Shown: positions 1-6,470 of the stretch, one piece after another
Layout: every line of letters starts with the position of its first letter
Position numbering within the stretch: position 1 is the stretch's first letter
NCBI GenBank assembly: GCA_035264765.1
Contig: DATFPQ010000066.1
Coordinates: 1-19,856 of the forward strand
DNA: 19,856 nt
Origin: DATFPQ01 sp035264765
GTDB taxonomy: Bacteria; Actinomycetota; Actinomycetes; Actinomycetales; Angustibacteraceae
Direction: 5' to 3'
Translations under genes and position numbers: made by a program
The notes under the pieces: generated by a model
Database searches by the model: none
What the model was told of the DNA's origin: nothing
The model's input: only the letters and a program-made list of their open reading frames with translations

Positions 1-176
1 GCCGGGTCCTCGGTGATCGAGTCGTAGGTCAGCTCGGCCAGCTCGGCGTCGATGGTCCGCCAGGCGTACGCCGAGTAGCCGGCCTCCAGGACGGCTTTGG
101 GCACCTGCCGGGCCTCCTGCAGAGCCTCGCGCAGCTCGGCCAGCCAGCGGTCCTCGTCGGCCCACGGTTCAGACAT
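1..176 (-). CDS. Conserved-type hypothetical protein, N-terminal 58 residues only (cut by window edge)
   Basis: The reading frame opens with ATG at 176 and stays open to the left edge, so only the N-terminus is visible. It overlaps the end of the sigma-factor gene by 8 bases (ATGTCTGA), which implies translational coupling and membership of the same leftward operon. The visible part is acidic and predicted helical. It contains the stretch AYAWRTIDAELAELTYDS at about residues 37-54. No membrane segment or signal peptide is seen in this part. A gene placed directly after an ECF sigma factor is often an anti-sigma factor or regulator, but nothing in these 58 residues demonstrates that. I do not recognise the family with confidence. 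The start has only a weak ribosome site, consistent with reinitiation after the sigma stop. Confidence 0.75.
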   Translation of the reverse strand, partial: MSEPWADEDRWLAELREALQEARQVPKAVLEAGYSAYAWRTIDAELAELTYDSITEDP

Positions 177-771
177 TCCGGCGGTCTCCTCGCTGCTCGG
201 CGCGCTCGGAGGTAAGCCAGCGCGCGACCGCGGGGCAGGCCCGCAGCTTGTCCAGGCACCGCGACCGGGTCGGTCCGATGCTTCCCACCGGCATCTCCAG
301 CCGGGCCCCGATCTCGACGTACGACGGCTGGTCCCCGGACACCAGGAGGGCCAGAAGCCGCTGGCAGTGCTCCGGCAGCTGGGCGAACGCCTCGCGCACC
401 ATCGCGCGGCGCTCGGCCGCCAGCAGCTCGGCGTCCGGTGCGGTCGTGTCCTCGTCGGCGGGGAGGGTGGCGGCCAGCTCGCCGAGCGGCCACGACTGCC
501 GCGACCCGAGCACCTTGAGGCACTCGCGGCGGGTCGTCGTGGCCAGCCAGCCTGGCAGCGCCGCGGGCTCGCGGAGGGAGGAAAGTCGCTCCACCGTCCG
601 CAGCCACACGGTCTGCACCACGTCCGACGTGTCCGCCTCGGACAACCGGAACCGCAGGCAGACCGACCACACGAGGGCCGCGTATCGGTCGACGAGAGCG
701 TTCCAGGCCTCCTGGCTCCCGGCGGTGGCCTCGGCGACCAGGACGTCCACCGGTTCGGAGGCCATGCTCAC
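169..771 (-). CDS. ECF-type RNA polymerase sigma-70 family factor
   Basis: This 200-residue protein has the two-domain layout of ECF sigma factors. Region 2 spans about residues 22-87 and includes the core-binding and -10-melting stretch EADTSDVVQTVWLRTVERL. Region 4 spans about 124-178 and carries the helix-turn-helix SYVEIGARLEMPVGSIGPTRSR, which reads the -35 element. The linker between them is acidic. The GTG start at 771 overlaps the TGA stop of the upstream protease gene (GTGA), so I prefer it over the in-frame ATG at 765. Its end overlaps the next gene by 8 bases. It presumably directs RNA polymerase to a small regulon, plausibly including its own operon and the divergent CHAT gene. 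No transmembrane anti-sigma factor is visible; control may come from the neighbouring protease or the truncated downstream gene. The family is certain, the exact ECF group is not assigned. Confidence 0.93.
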   Translation of the reverse strand: MSMASEPVDVLVAEATAGSQEAWNALVDRYAALVWSVCLRFRLSEADTSDVVQTVWLRTVERLSSLREPAALPGWLATTTRRECLKVLGSRQSWPLGELAATLPADEDTTAPDAELLAAERRAMVREAFAQLPEHCQRLLALLVSGDQPSYVEIGARLEMPVGSIGPTRSRCLDKLRACPAVARWLTSERAEQRGDRRNV

Positions 772-2087
772 CGCGGGCTCCCGTGGCGCCTGCCGTCCGC
801 CGGCCAGCCGGCCAGTCTCCCGAGCGCCACCTGCGGACGCCCGTCCTCGTCATGGCGCGAGCCCTTGCTCAACTCTGCCCACGCTTCCCGCGCCGTCCGC
901 CCTTGGTGTACCTGCGCGGCGATGGCCCCGCTCACCGCGGCGGCCGCGAACGAGGTACCGCTCCACCGGGCCAGCACGGTGCCACCGGTGTCCTGCGGCT
1001 CACAGGTGCTGACGACGTCGACGCCCGGCGCCATGGCGTCCACCCACGGCGCATCCGGGCTGAACGCCGCCCGCTCACCGCCGTCAAGTGCACCCACCGC
1101 GATGACGTCGTCGAGCGCGGCCGGCCAGGACGGCGCGGGTGCGGTGCCGCCCTCGGTTCCGCCGTGGTTGCCGGCCGCGGCGACGACGAGGGTGCGCCGA
1201 CCCAGTGCGGCGATGGCGGCGCTGAGCACCAGCGGCGGCTGCCCGTCCTCGGTGCGGCAGCCGAGCGAGAGGTTCACGACGTCGGTGGAGCTGTCGGCCA
1301 GGTCGGCCACCGCCTGCGCCAGCGTCCAGCTGTCCTGGCTGCCGTCGTCGTCCAGGCCGCTGCGCAGCTCGATCACCGCGCCCGGTGCCTGCCGCAGCAC
1401 CAGCCCCGCCACGAAGGTGGCGTGGTCAGCCATCCAGGGCAGCCGGACCCGTCCTCGTGCCGGCAGCAGGGCCGCGGCCGCGGCGATGTACCCGCCGGCC
1501 AGCCACGGGTGCGTCGCCATCCGGGTGTCGACCAGGCCGACCCGCGCCCCGCGGCCCGGTGCGTCGGCACGCAGCCCGAGCAGCGTGGAGCCCTCCGGCG
1601 GCCACGGCCGGTTCGGACGTCCCACGCCGCCGCCGTCGATGACGTAGCTCTGCAGCGGCTGCGGGCGCCCGTCCCCGCCGCCACCGTCGATGACGTACGA
1701 GCCGGTCAGCCGCGACATCACCCGGTTCTTGCCCATGGTGGGCACCCAGCCGGCGTACCGGTCCGCGAGGACCCGTCGAAGGCAGCGCAGGGTGACGTCG
1801 ACGTCGCTCGGCTCGTAGCCCGCCTCGTCCGCCGCGGCGCGGGCAGCCGCGACGAGCTCGGGATCCCGGTCCTGCAGCCAGGAACGGGCGGCTCGGGCGT
1901 CCAGGCTGACGAGGGCCAGGTTCAGCCGTGGGTCCTCCTCCAGCTCGGGCCGGGCGTCCCACGCCTCCAGCTGCGCCTCCACCAGCCGGGCGTAGGGCCG
2001 CCCCACGACCAACTGGTCGTCGCGGTACGGCTGACCGCGTCCCGCAACCACCGCTCCACCTGTCGACCCCGTGCCGGCGCCGGTCAT
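768..2087 (-). CDS. Cytoplasmic S8 (subtilisin-like) serine protease
   Basis: This is a subtilase with its catalytic residues visible. Counting from an in-frame ATG at 2114, Asp196 lies in VGLVDTRMA, His231 in ADHATFVAG, the oxyanion Asn316 in AAGNHG, and Ser388 in SGTSFAAAAVSG. The ATG at 2087 (residue 10 in that count) is my chosen start because GGGAG sits six bases before it, while the ATG at 2114 has a poor ribosome site. There is no signal peptide, so the enzyme should stay in the cytoplasm, unlike most secreted subtilases. About 130 residues precede the catalytic domain and may be a prodomain or sensor. They are followed by a duplicated SYVIDGGG motif (residues 139-146 and 156-163). The usual HGTHVAG is changed to HATFVAG. 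The stop overlaps the sigma-factor start. Likely roles are cleavage of an anti-sigma or effector protein, or cooperation with the divergent CHAT protease; both are inference. Confidence 0.92.
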   Translation of the reverse strand: MTGAGTGSTGGAVVAGRGQPYRDDQLVVGRPYARLVEAQLEAWDARPELEEDPRLNLALVSLDARAARSWLQDRDPELVAAARAAADEAGYEPSDVDVTLRCLRRVLADRYAGWVPTMGKNRVMSRLTGSYVIDGGGGDGRPQPLQSYVIDGGGVGRPNRPWPPEGSTLLGLRADAPGRGARVGLVDTRMATHPWLAGGYIAAAAALLPARGRVRLPWMADHATFVAGLVLRQAPGAVIELRSGLDDDGSQDSWTLAQAVADLADSSTDVVNLSLGCRTEDGQPPLVLSAAIAALGRRTLVVAAAGNHGGTEGGTAPAPSWPAALDDVIAVGALDGGERAAFSPDAPWVDAMAPGVDVVSTCEPQDTGGTVLARWSGTSFAAAAVSGAIAAQVHQGRTAREAWAELSKGSRHDEDGRPQVALGRLAGWPADGRRHGSPR

Positions 2088-2183
2088 GGTCCGCTCCCGA
2101 TCTCTCGTGGTCATGGCCTCGTCGCCAGATCAGAGCGCCCGATGCGGTGCCTGATACGCCGCATTCTCGTCCGGTGCGCAGAG

Positions 2184-2215
2184 TGACGGAAGTCCGCGAC
2201 GGCCATACCTAGACT
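2184..2215 (+). promoter_or_regulatory. Candidate promoter for a leaderless CHAT transcript
   Basis: TAGACT at 2210-2215 matches the TANNNT pattern of actinobacterial -10 boxes and ends seven bases before the GTG start at 2223, so transcription would begin at or next to the start codon. TGACGG at 2184-2189 is a possible but distant -35 element. Alternatively the element may be read by the ECF factor encoded in the cassette. The rest of the 2088-2222 intergenic stretch must also hold the leftward promoter, which I cannot place. Confidence 0.35.
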
Positions 2216-2222
2216 GGGCAGG

Positions 2223-4979
2223 GTGGCGGACGGCGGGGTGCTCGAGCTCGCCCAGGAGGCCCTGCGACTGGTGCAGGTGGACCCCGGGCGGGCGGTCGAG
2301 GTGGCCACCAGTGCCGCGCGGACGGCCCGGCAGCACGAGGAGCTGGACGCCGCCAGCGTGGCGGAGCGGGCGCTCGGGCTGGCGGCCGTGCACCTGCAGG
2401 ACCTGTCCTCGGCGACCCGGCACCTGCGGGCCGCGATGTCGCTGGCCGAGCGCGGCGGGGCGGTGGAGCTGGCCGCCGAGGCCCGGATGACCTTCGCCTT
2501 CGCGCTGAACCGGTACGGGCGCCCCCAGCGGGCGCTGAGCGAGATCGGCACTGCGCTGCACGACCTGAGCGCCGTCGGGCGGGCGCGCGGTCTGGTGCAG
2601 CGCGCCGCCATCCTGCAGCAGCTGGGCCGGCTGGAGGAGGCGCTGACCGACTACCGAGCCGCGCTGCCGGCACTGCGCCGGTCGCAGGACCTGGTGTGGG
2701 TGCAGCGCGCGCTGCTCAACCGTGGGGTGCTGCACGCGTTCCGGCACGCCTACGGGCCGGCGTCCCGCGACCTGCACGAGGCGGAGCAGCTGTGTGAGCG
2801 GCTCGGGCTGACGCTGCCCGCCGCCTTCGTGCAGGAGAACCTGGTGCTGGTGCACCGGCGGCTGGGCGACGTCCCGACCGCCCTGGCTCACCTGGACGCG
2901 GCGGAGCGGCTCTACCGGTCGATCGGTGCGCCGCTCGGCTCGTTGCTCGTCGAGCGCAGTGAGCTCCTGCTCTCGGTGGGCCTGTTCGCCGAGGCTCGCG
3001 AGGCGGCCGAGCAGGCGGTCGTGGCGTTCCGCCGGGCGGGTCGCCACCTCAGCACGCCGGAGGCCCGACTGCTGCTGGCGCGGACGGCCGTCCTGGACGG
3101 CGAACCCGCGCTGGCCGTGCGGGAGGCCCGACGGGCGGTGCGGGAGCTCGCCCGGCAGGGACGCCAGGAGTGGGTGGCGCAGGCCCAGTGCGCGCTGCTG
3201 CTGGCGCGGCTCGAGGACGAGGCCGGCCCACGGGTGTCGCCGGCGGAGCTGCGCCGGGCGGCTGATGCGGCGCAGGCGGAGGGGTGGCCGGCGACCGCGC
3301 TGGACATGCGGCTGCTGGCCGGCCGGGCCGGGATCGCTGCTGGTACGGGCGGGCGCACCCGGGCGGAGGGACGACGTCAGCTGGAGCTCGTCAGTCGGTG
3401 CCGGTCGCGCGGCCCGGCGTCCCGGCGCGCGAAGGCGTGGTTCGCGACGGCGTTGCTGCGGGACGACGCGGGGGACCGGTCCGGGGCCAGCGCGGCGGCG
3501 GCCCGCGGCCTGCGCATCCTGGACGAGTACCGCGGCACGCTGGCGGCCACCGACCTGCGCGCACGCGTCGCCGGCCTGGGGGTCGACCTCGCGCGGCTCG
3601 GGCTTCACAACGCGCTCGCGGCCGGCTCGGCCGCACAGGTGCTGGTGTGGGCGGAGCGGGGACGCGCGCGGCATCTGCTCGAGCGACCGGCGCTGCCACC
3701 GGCCGACCCCGAGCTCACCCTGCTGATGGCCGAGCTGCGCTCGGTCGTCGCCGAAGAGCAGGAGCGGCGTGGCGCGGGCCGCCCGGTCGGCTCGCTGGCC
3801 GGCCGCCAGGAGGCGCTCGAGCGCGCGATCCGGGACGCCACGCGGCTGCGGCCGGCGGCTGCGCCGGTTCCGATGCCGGCGTTGCCCGATCCCAGCGAGC
3901 TCGCCGCCGCGCTCGGCCCAGTGGCCCTGGTCGAGTACGTCGAGCTGGACGACGTCCTGCACGCGGTTTGCGTTGTCGACGGCCGGGCGTCCCTGCACCG
4001 CCTGGCCGAGATGTCCCGCATCTGCGACCTGGTCCGCTGGCTGCCGTTCGCCGTCCTGCGGCTGTCACGCAACCGCACGACAGGCGCCAGCACGGCGGCG
4101 GCCGTGGCGCTGCTGCGGCGCGTGGGGGACGAGCTGGACCAGCTGCTGCTGCGGCCGCTCACGGCGGAGCTGGGATCGCGGTCTCTGGTCCTGGTGCCCA
4201 CCGGCGTCCTGCAGTCGATGCCGTGGTCGCTCCTGCCCTCGGCGTCCGGGCGGCCGCTCGCCGTGGCGCCGTCCGCGGCGATGTGGAGTGCCGCCAGCAG
4301 CCGCCGTCCGGTGCCCGGACCGGTCGCCGTGGTCGCCGGCCCGGGTCTTCCGGGAGCACAGGCAGAGGCGGCGCAGGTGGCGGCGCTGTACCGCGCCGAG
4401 CCCGTCGTCGGGGCGGCCGCGACCGTCGACACCGTCACCACCGCCCTGGAGGGGGCGTCGCTGGTGCACTTGGCCGCCCACGGCACCGTGCGTGCGGACA
4501 ACCCGCTGTTCTCCTCGCTGCGGCTGGTGGACGGGCCGCTCACCGTCTACGACCTCGAACGACTGGACCGCGACGTCGACACGGTCACGCTTGCCGCGTG
4601 TGAGAGCGGACGGGCGGTGGTGCTAGCGGGGGACGAGCTGCTCGGGCTCAGCGCGACCTTCCTGTCCCGGGCGACGCGGCACGTGGTGGCCTCGGTCGTT
4701 CCCATCCCGGACGCTGCCACGACCCCCCTGATGGTGGCCTTCCACCGCCGCGCCGCCGCGGGGGCGCCGGTCGCGGAGGCCCTCGCCTCGGCGCAGGAGG
4801 AGGTCATGGCCCAGCACGCGGCCGACGCCGCGCACGGCGGCGACCGGCAGGAGGCGGCGGCGTTCGCGGCCGCCATCGGGTTCGTGTGCATCGGGGCGGG
4901 CTTCGACCCGCTGGCCCCGGTCACGCCCGCTGGCCTCACGGGGGCCCAACGGGGGGGTGCTGGATTCCCGCGAGACTAG
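2223..4979 (+). CDS. TPR-CHAT protein (caspase-like cysteine protease with helical repeat sensor)
   Basis: This 918-residue cytoplasmic protein has two parts. Residues 1 to about 430 are Ala/Leu/Arg-rich helical repeats of TPR type, and a further helical segment continues to about 555. Such repeats usually bind protein partners or sense a trigger. Residues about 560-905 form a CHAT domain, a caspase-like fold. The catalytic dyad is present as His753 in VHLAAHGT and Cys793 in LAACESG, so the enzyme is probably active. There is no signal peptide or membrane segment. GTG at 2223 is chosen because it follows a -10-like box at leaderless spacing and lacks a usable Shine-Dalgarno site. The gene diverges from the subtilase and sigma-factor operon across about 135 bases, which suggests shared control. 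In known systems TPR-CHAT proteins cleave partner proteins upon activation in defence or cell-death settings. The substrate here is unknown. Confidence 0.92.
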   Translation: MADGGVLELAQEALRLVQVDPGRAVEVATSAARTARQHEELDAASVAERALGLAAVHLQDLSSATRHLRAAMSLAERGGAVELAAEARMTFAFALNRYGRPQRALSEIGTALHDLSAVGRARGLVQRAAILQQLGRLEEALTDYRAALPALRRSQDLVWVQRALLNRGVLHAFRHAYGPASRDLHEAEQLCERLGLTLPAAFVQENLVLVHRRLGDVPTALAHLDAAERLYRSIGAPLGSLLVERSELLLSVGLFAEAREAAEQAVVAFRRAGRHLSTPEARLLLARTAVLDGEPALAVREARRAVRELARQGRQEWVAQAQCALLLARLEDEAGPRVSPAELRRAADAAQAEGWPATALDMRLLAGRAGIAAGTGGRTRAEGRRQLELVSRCRSRGPASRRAKAWFATALLRDDAGDRSGASAAAARGLRILDEYRGTLAATDLRARVAGLGVDLARLGLHNALAAGSAAQVLVWAERGRARHLLERPALPPADPELTLLMAELRSVVAEEQERRGAGRPVGSLAGRQEALERAIRDATRLRPAAAPVPMPALPDPSELAAALGPVALVEYVELDDVLHAVCVVDGRASLHRLAEMSRICDLVRWLPFAVLRLSRNRTTGASTAAAVALLRRVGDELDQLLLRPLTAELGSRSLVLVPTGVLQSMPWSLLPSASGRPLAVAPSAAMWSAASSRRPVPGPVAVVAGPGLPGAQAEAAQVAALYRAEPVVGAAATVDTVTTALEGASLVHLAAHGTVRADNPLFSSLRLVDGPLTVYDLERLDRDVDTVTLAACESGRAVVLAGDELLGLSATFLSRATRHVVASVVPIPDAATTPLMVAFHRRAAAGAPVAEALASAQEEVMAQHAADAAHGGDRQEAAAFAAAIGFVCIGAGFDPLAPVTPAGLTGAQRGGAGFPRD

Positions 4980-4991
4980 TCCCGAATGCCT

Positions 4992-5016
4992 CGCCCTAGT
5001 CCTCCTGGGCGGTTTT
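4992..5016 (+). terminator. Weak hairpin after the CHAT gene
   Basis: CGCCC at 4992-4996 pairs with GGGCG at 5007-5011 across a 10-base loop and is followed by GTTTT. It lies 12 bases after the CHAT stop codon. The stem is short, so termination may be partial. Confidence 0.35.
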
Positions 5017-5028
5017 CATGGCAGGCAC

Positions 5029-5044
5029 ACGCCGTATACGGCGT
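5029..5044. promoter_or_regulatory. 16-bp perfect palindrome, operator candidate
   Basis: ACGCCGTATACGGCGT is a perfect 16-bp palindrome lying 50 bases after the CHAT stop and 93 bases before the start of the next gene. It has the size and symmetry of a binding site for a dimeric repressor. A smaller stem (CACGA 5053-5057 with TCGTG 5064-5068) follows directly. No regulator for it is identified. Confidence 0.5.
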
Positions 5045-5137
5045 TTCTCCCACACGACAACGCTCGTGGGGTTCACAGTTCAGGGGTCCGGGTTTCTCAC
5101 GTCGGCACCGTCCGACCGCCCCAGGGAGTTGAGCAGC

Positions 5138-5440
5138 ATGGCCGCTCACCTGATGAACGAAGCAGAGCTCTACACCGCTCCCCGCGTGCGACTGTCCGGA
5201 CCCAACTACCGCGGCCAGCACCGCAGCGCCGTGTGTCAGCAGGTGGGGGAGCCCGGGACCCTGGTCCTGGAGCCGGCCAGCCAGGTGGCCAGCAGCGTGA
5301 TCGTTCAGATCGACGCCGTGACCGCCCTCGTGCGGCACGTCGGCACCTGTGACGACCACCCGGTCGCGCTGGCCGATCTGCGACCGTTCGCGGACGGCAA
5401 CCGCGTTCGCGTCGGCGTGGACTTCGGCAGCTCCCGCTGA
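5138..5440 (+). CDS. Hypothetical 100-residue soluble protein
   Basis: I do not recognise this protein. The frame is open further upstream, but ATG at 5138 is preferred because AGGGAG lies nine bases ahead of it; a second in-frame ATG lies at 5153. The product is 100 residues, soluble and without a signal peptide or membrane segment. Hydrophobic stretches such as SSVIVQIDAVTALV alternate with charged ones, which suggests a small alpha/beta domain. It has two cysteines, in SAVCQQV and GTCDDH. Third positions are strongly G/C, as in the neighbouring genes, which supports real coding. It stands alone between a palindrome-bearing leader and a strong terminator, so it is probably its own transcription unit. 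Its position beside the CHAT gene makes a functional link possible but unproven. Confidence 0.65.
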   Translation: MAAHLMNEAELYTAPRVRLSGPNYRGQHRSAVCQQVGEPGTLVLEPASQVASSVIVQIDAVTALVRHVGTCDDHPVALADLRPFADGNRVRVGVDFGSSR

Positions 5441-5528
5441 CCCCTCCGCGCCCGTTGCGCGCAGGCCGAGCGCTGAGCCGCCGGCCCTACCCACCCCCGC
5501 AGGGGTTACGGACGCGGTTCTCCGACCA

Positions 5529-5560
5529 GAGCAGGCCCTGACTTTCGTCAGGGCCTGCTC
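5529..5560 (+). terminator. Strong hairpin terminator
   Basis: GAGCAGGCCCTGAC (5529-5542) pairs perfectly with 5547-5560 around the loop TTTC, giving a 14-bp stem 88 bases after the orphan gene stop. There is no T-run, which is common for actinobacterial terminators. It separates the CHAT/orphan region from the pilus operon. Confidence 0.8.
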
Positions 5561-6011
5561 CATGTATCGCGAACTTCCCGGCGTGTCCCAGGCGCGAGCG
5601 GTGGCGATCCCGGCACGGAGGCCCGCGCGTGCCTGGATCAGGTCCGGTGACCATGCTCGCCGTTCGGCACCCGAACAGCAGAGTCGTCAGGCGGCTCAGC
5701 CATAATCATCCGCCCTCGATTGAGGACCGCTCGCCTTGAGCGCGACGCCGGGGGATACCCCATTCGGGGGCCACAGTTGTCGCGCGTTCCCGTGGCTCCA
5801 GGGCTCCGCGAGCGCGCGGAGGTGGCGATGTGCGGTGGTATCGGCGCTCCTGTCCAGGCGCCGCATCGTCCGAAAGGATGATGCCGGGGTCAGCCCTTTC
5901 TCCACGGACGATGGCCGATCGCCCGCTCAACTTAGGGGGTTGTCGCACGGCACGCTTGGTGCATCGAGCGAGACCGACCGGGCCGCTCGGACAACAGCCA
6001 AGGAGTGCATC
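5561..6011 (+). promoter_or_regulatory. Long non-coding leader of the Tad operon with alternative helices
   Basis: No convincing gene lies in these 451 bases, although the first pilin frame is open back to 5736. The operon promoter must lie here. CATAAT at 5701-5706 is a possible -10 box in an unclear direction. Within the leader CGGCGC (5842-5847) pairs with GCGCCG (5858-5863). GCATCGTCC (5863-5871) pairs with 5876-5884 around a GAAA tetraloop, with one G-U pair. The same CATCGTCCG (5864-5872) is also perfectly complementary to CGGACGATG (5905-5913), so the two helices exclude each other. The conserved core of the c-di-GMP-I riboswitch is not present. AAGGAG before 6012 is the pilin ribosome site. 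Confidence 0.5.
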
Positions 6012-6194
6012 ATGACCCGCGTTCTCGCCGCCCTGCAGACCCGCGCCGCCCGCGTGGCCAACAACGACCGCGGCGCCACCGCCGTCGAGTACGGCCTGAT
6101 GGTCGCCCTTATCGCCGTCGTCATCATCGGCGCCGTCACGCTGCTGGGCCAGAACCTGCTCGCCATGTTCAACGGCATCGCGGCCGCGATCTGA
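6012..6194 (+). CDS. flp: Flp-type major pilin precursor (first copy)
   Basis: This 60-residue prepilin would be polymerised into the Tad (Flp) pilus. A basic leader of about 21 residues ends in RG, followed by ATAVEYGLMV. Cleavage after that Gly by a prepilin peptidase would leave Glu at +5 and Tyr at +6, the Flp signature. A hydrophobic helix, LIAVVIIGAVTLLG, completes the mature protein of about 39 residues. ATG at 6012 is chosen because AAGGAG lies six bases ahead and because the longer open frame back to 5736 has no pilin-like sequence. It is the first gene of the operon and is followed by a stable hairpin. The short length is normal for Flp pilins. It shares the mature core with the second pilin, so the two arose by duplication; the first is likely the major subunit. 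Confidence 0.95.
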   Translation: MTRVLAALQTRAARVANNDRGATAVEYGLMVALIAVVIIGAVTLLGQNLLAMFNGIAAAI

Positions 6195-6216
6195 TCCGGC
6201 GACGCGTTCAGAGCGG

Positions 6217-6255
6217 CCGGTGGCCGTCCGGTTGATCTCAGCCGGCGGCCACCGG
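6217..6255 (+). repeat. Stable intercistronic hairpin between the two pilin genes
   Basis: CCGGTGGCCG (6217-6226) pairs perfectly with CGGCCACCGG (6246-6255). After one bulged T, CCGG at 6228-6231 pairs with 6242-6245, giving 14 pairs around a 10-base loop. It begins 22 bases after the first pilin stop. It may act as a partial terminator or as an RNA stabiliser that raises first-pilin levels above those of the assembly genes. Confidence 0.6.
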
Positions 6256-6308
6256 TGCCGCTGATTCAGCAACGTGCCCCGCACACTCGACCCAGGCTGG
6301 AGATGCTC

Positions 6309-6470
6309 ATGTCCTCGCGCCGCAGTCAGCACCGCCCCACCGGGGACGAAGGCGCGACCGCCGTCGAGTACGCGCTCATCGCGTCTCTGATCGCCCTGGT
6401 CATCATCGGCGCGGTGACCCTTCTCGGACAGGCTGTTGCCGGCCTGTTCGCAGTTCCCCCGGGCCTGTGA
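6309..6470 (+). CDS. flp: Flp-type pilin precursor (second copy)
   Basis: This second prepilin has 53 residues if translation begins at ATG 6309, which has GGAG six bases upstream. The in-frame ATG at 6303 and GTG at 6255 are less likely. The leader, ending TGDEG, is followed by ATAVEYALIASLIALVIIG, with Glu +5 and Tyr +6 as in the first pilin. The mature helix core GAVTLLGQ is identical to that of the first copy. The tail differs (FAVPPGL in place of FNGIAAAI) and so does the leader, which is less hydrophobic. The TGA stop overlaps the TadE start (TGATG). Two diverged pilins suggest a major and a minor subunit; which is which cannot be settled from sequence. Confidence 0.93.
   Translation: MSSRRSQHRPTGDEGATAVEYALIASLIALVIIGAVTLLGQAVAGLFAVPPGL

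Noticed and set aside
97..1647. 516-codon plus-strand frame
   Set aside because: It is antisense to the sigma factor and subtilase, both of which have conserved motifs. The sequence is low-complexity shadow coding.
2130..3998. Long open frame of 622 codons on the minus strand
   Set aside because: It lies entirely antisense to the CHAT gene, its composition is the Arg/Gln/Pro-rich pattern of a GC-rich shadow, and no domain or ribosome site is seen.
3284..4603. 439-codon plus-strand frame within the CHAT gene
   Set aside because: It is out of frame with the CHAT gene, which has a clear catalytic dyad. The translation is Gly/Arg/Ala-rich without motifs.
4976..5563. 195-codon minus-strand frame opposite the orphan gene
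   Set aside because: Its start lies in the terminator stem, no ribosome site is seen, and it covers the leader and terminator sequences. The plus-strand gene is the better reading, though not certain.
5736..6011. Extended N-terminus for the first pilin
   Set aside because: The open frame exists, but the 92 extra residues are not pilin-like and the ATG at 6012 has an excellent ribosome site and normal leader length.
5561..6011. c-di-GMP-I riboswitch upstream of the pilus operon
   Set aside because: A GAAA-tetraloop hairpin drew attention, but the conserved GCAAAGC-type core and the second paired arm are missing.
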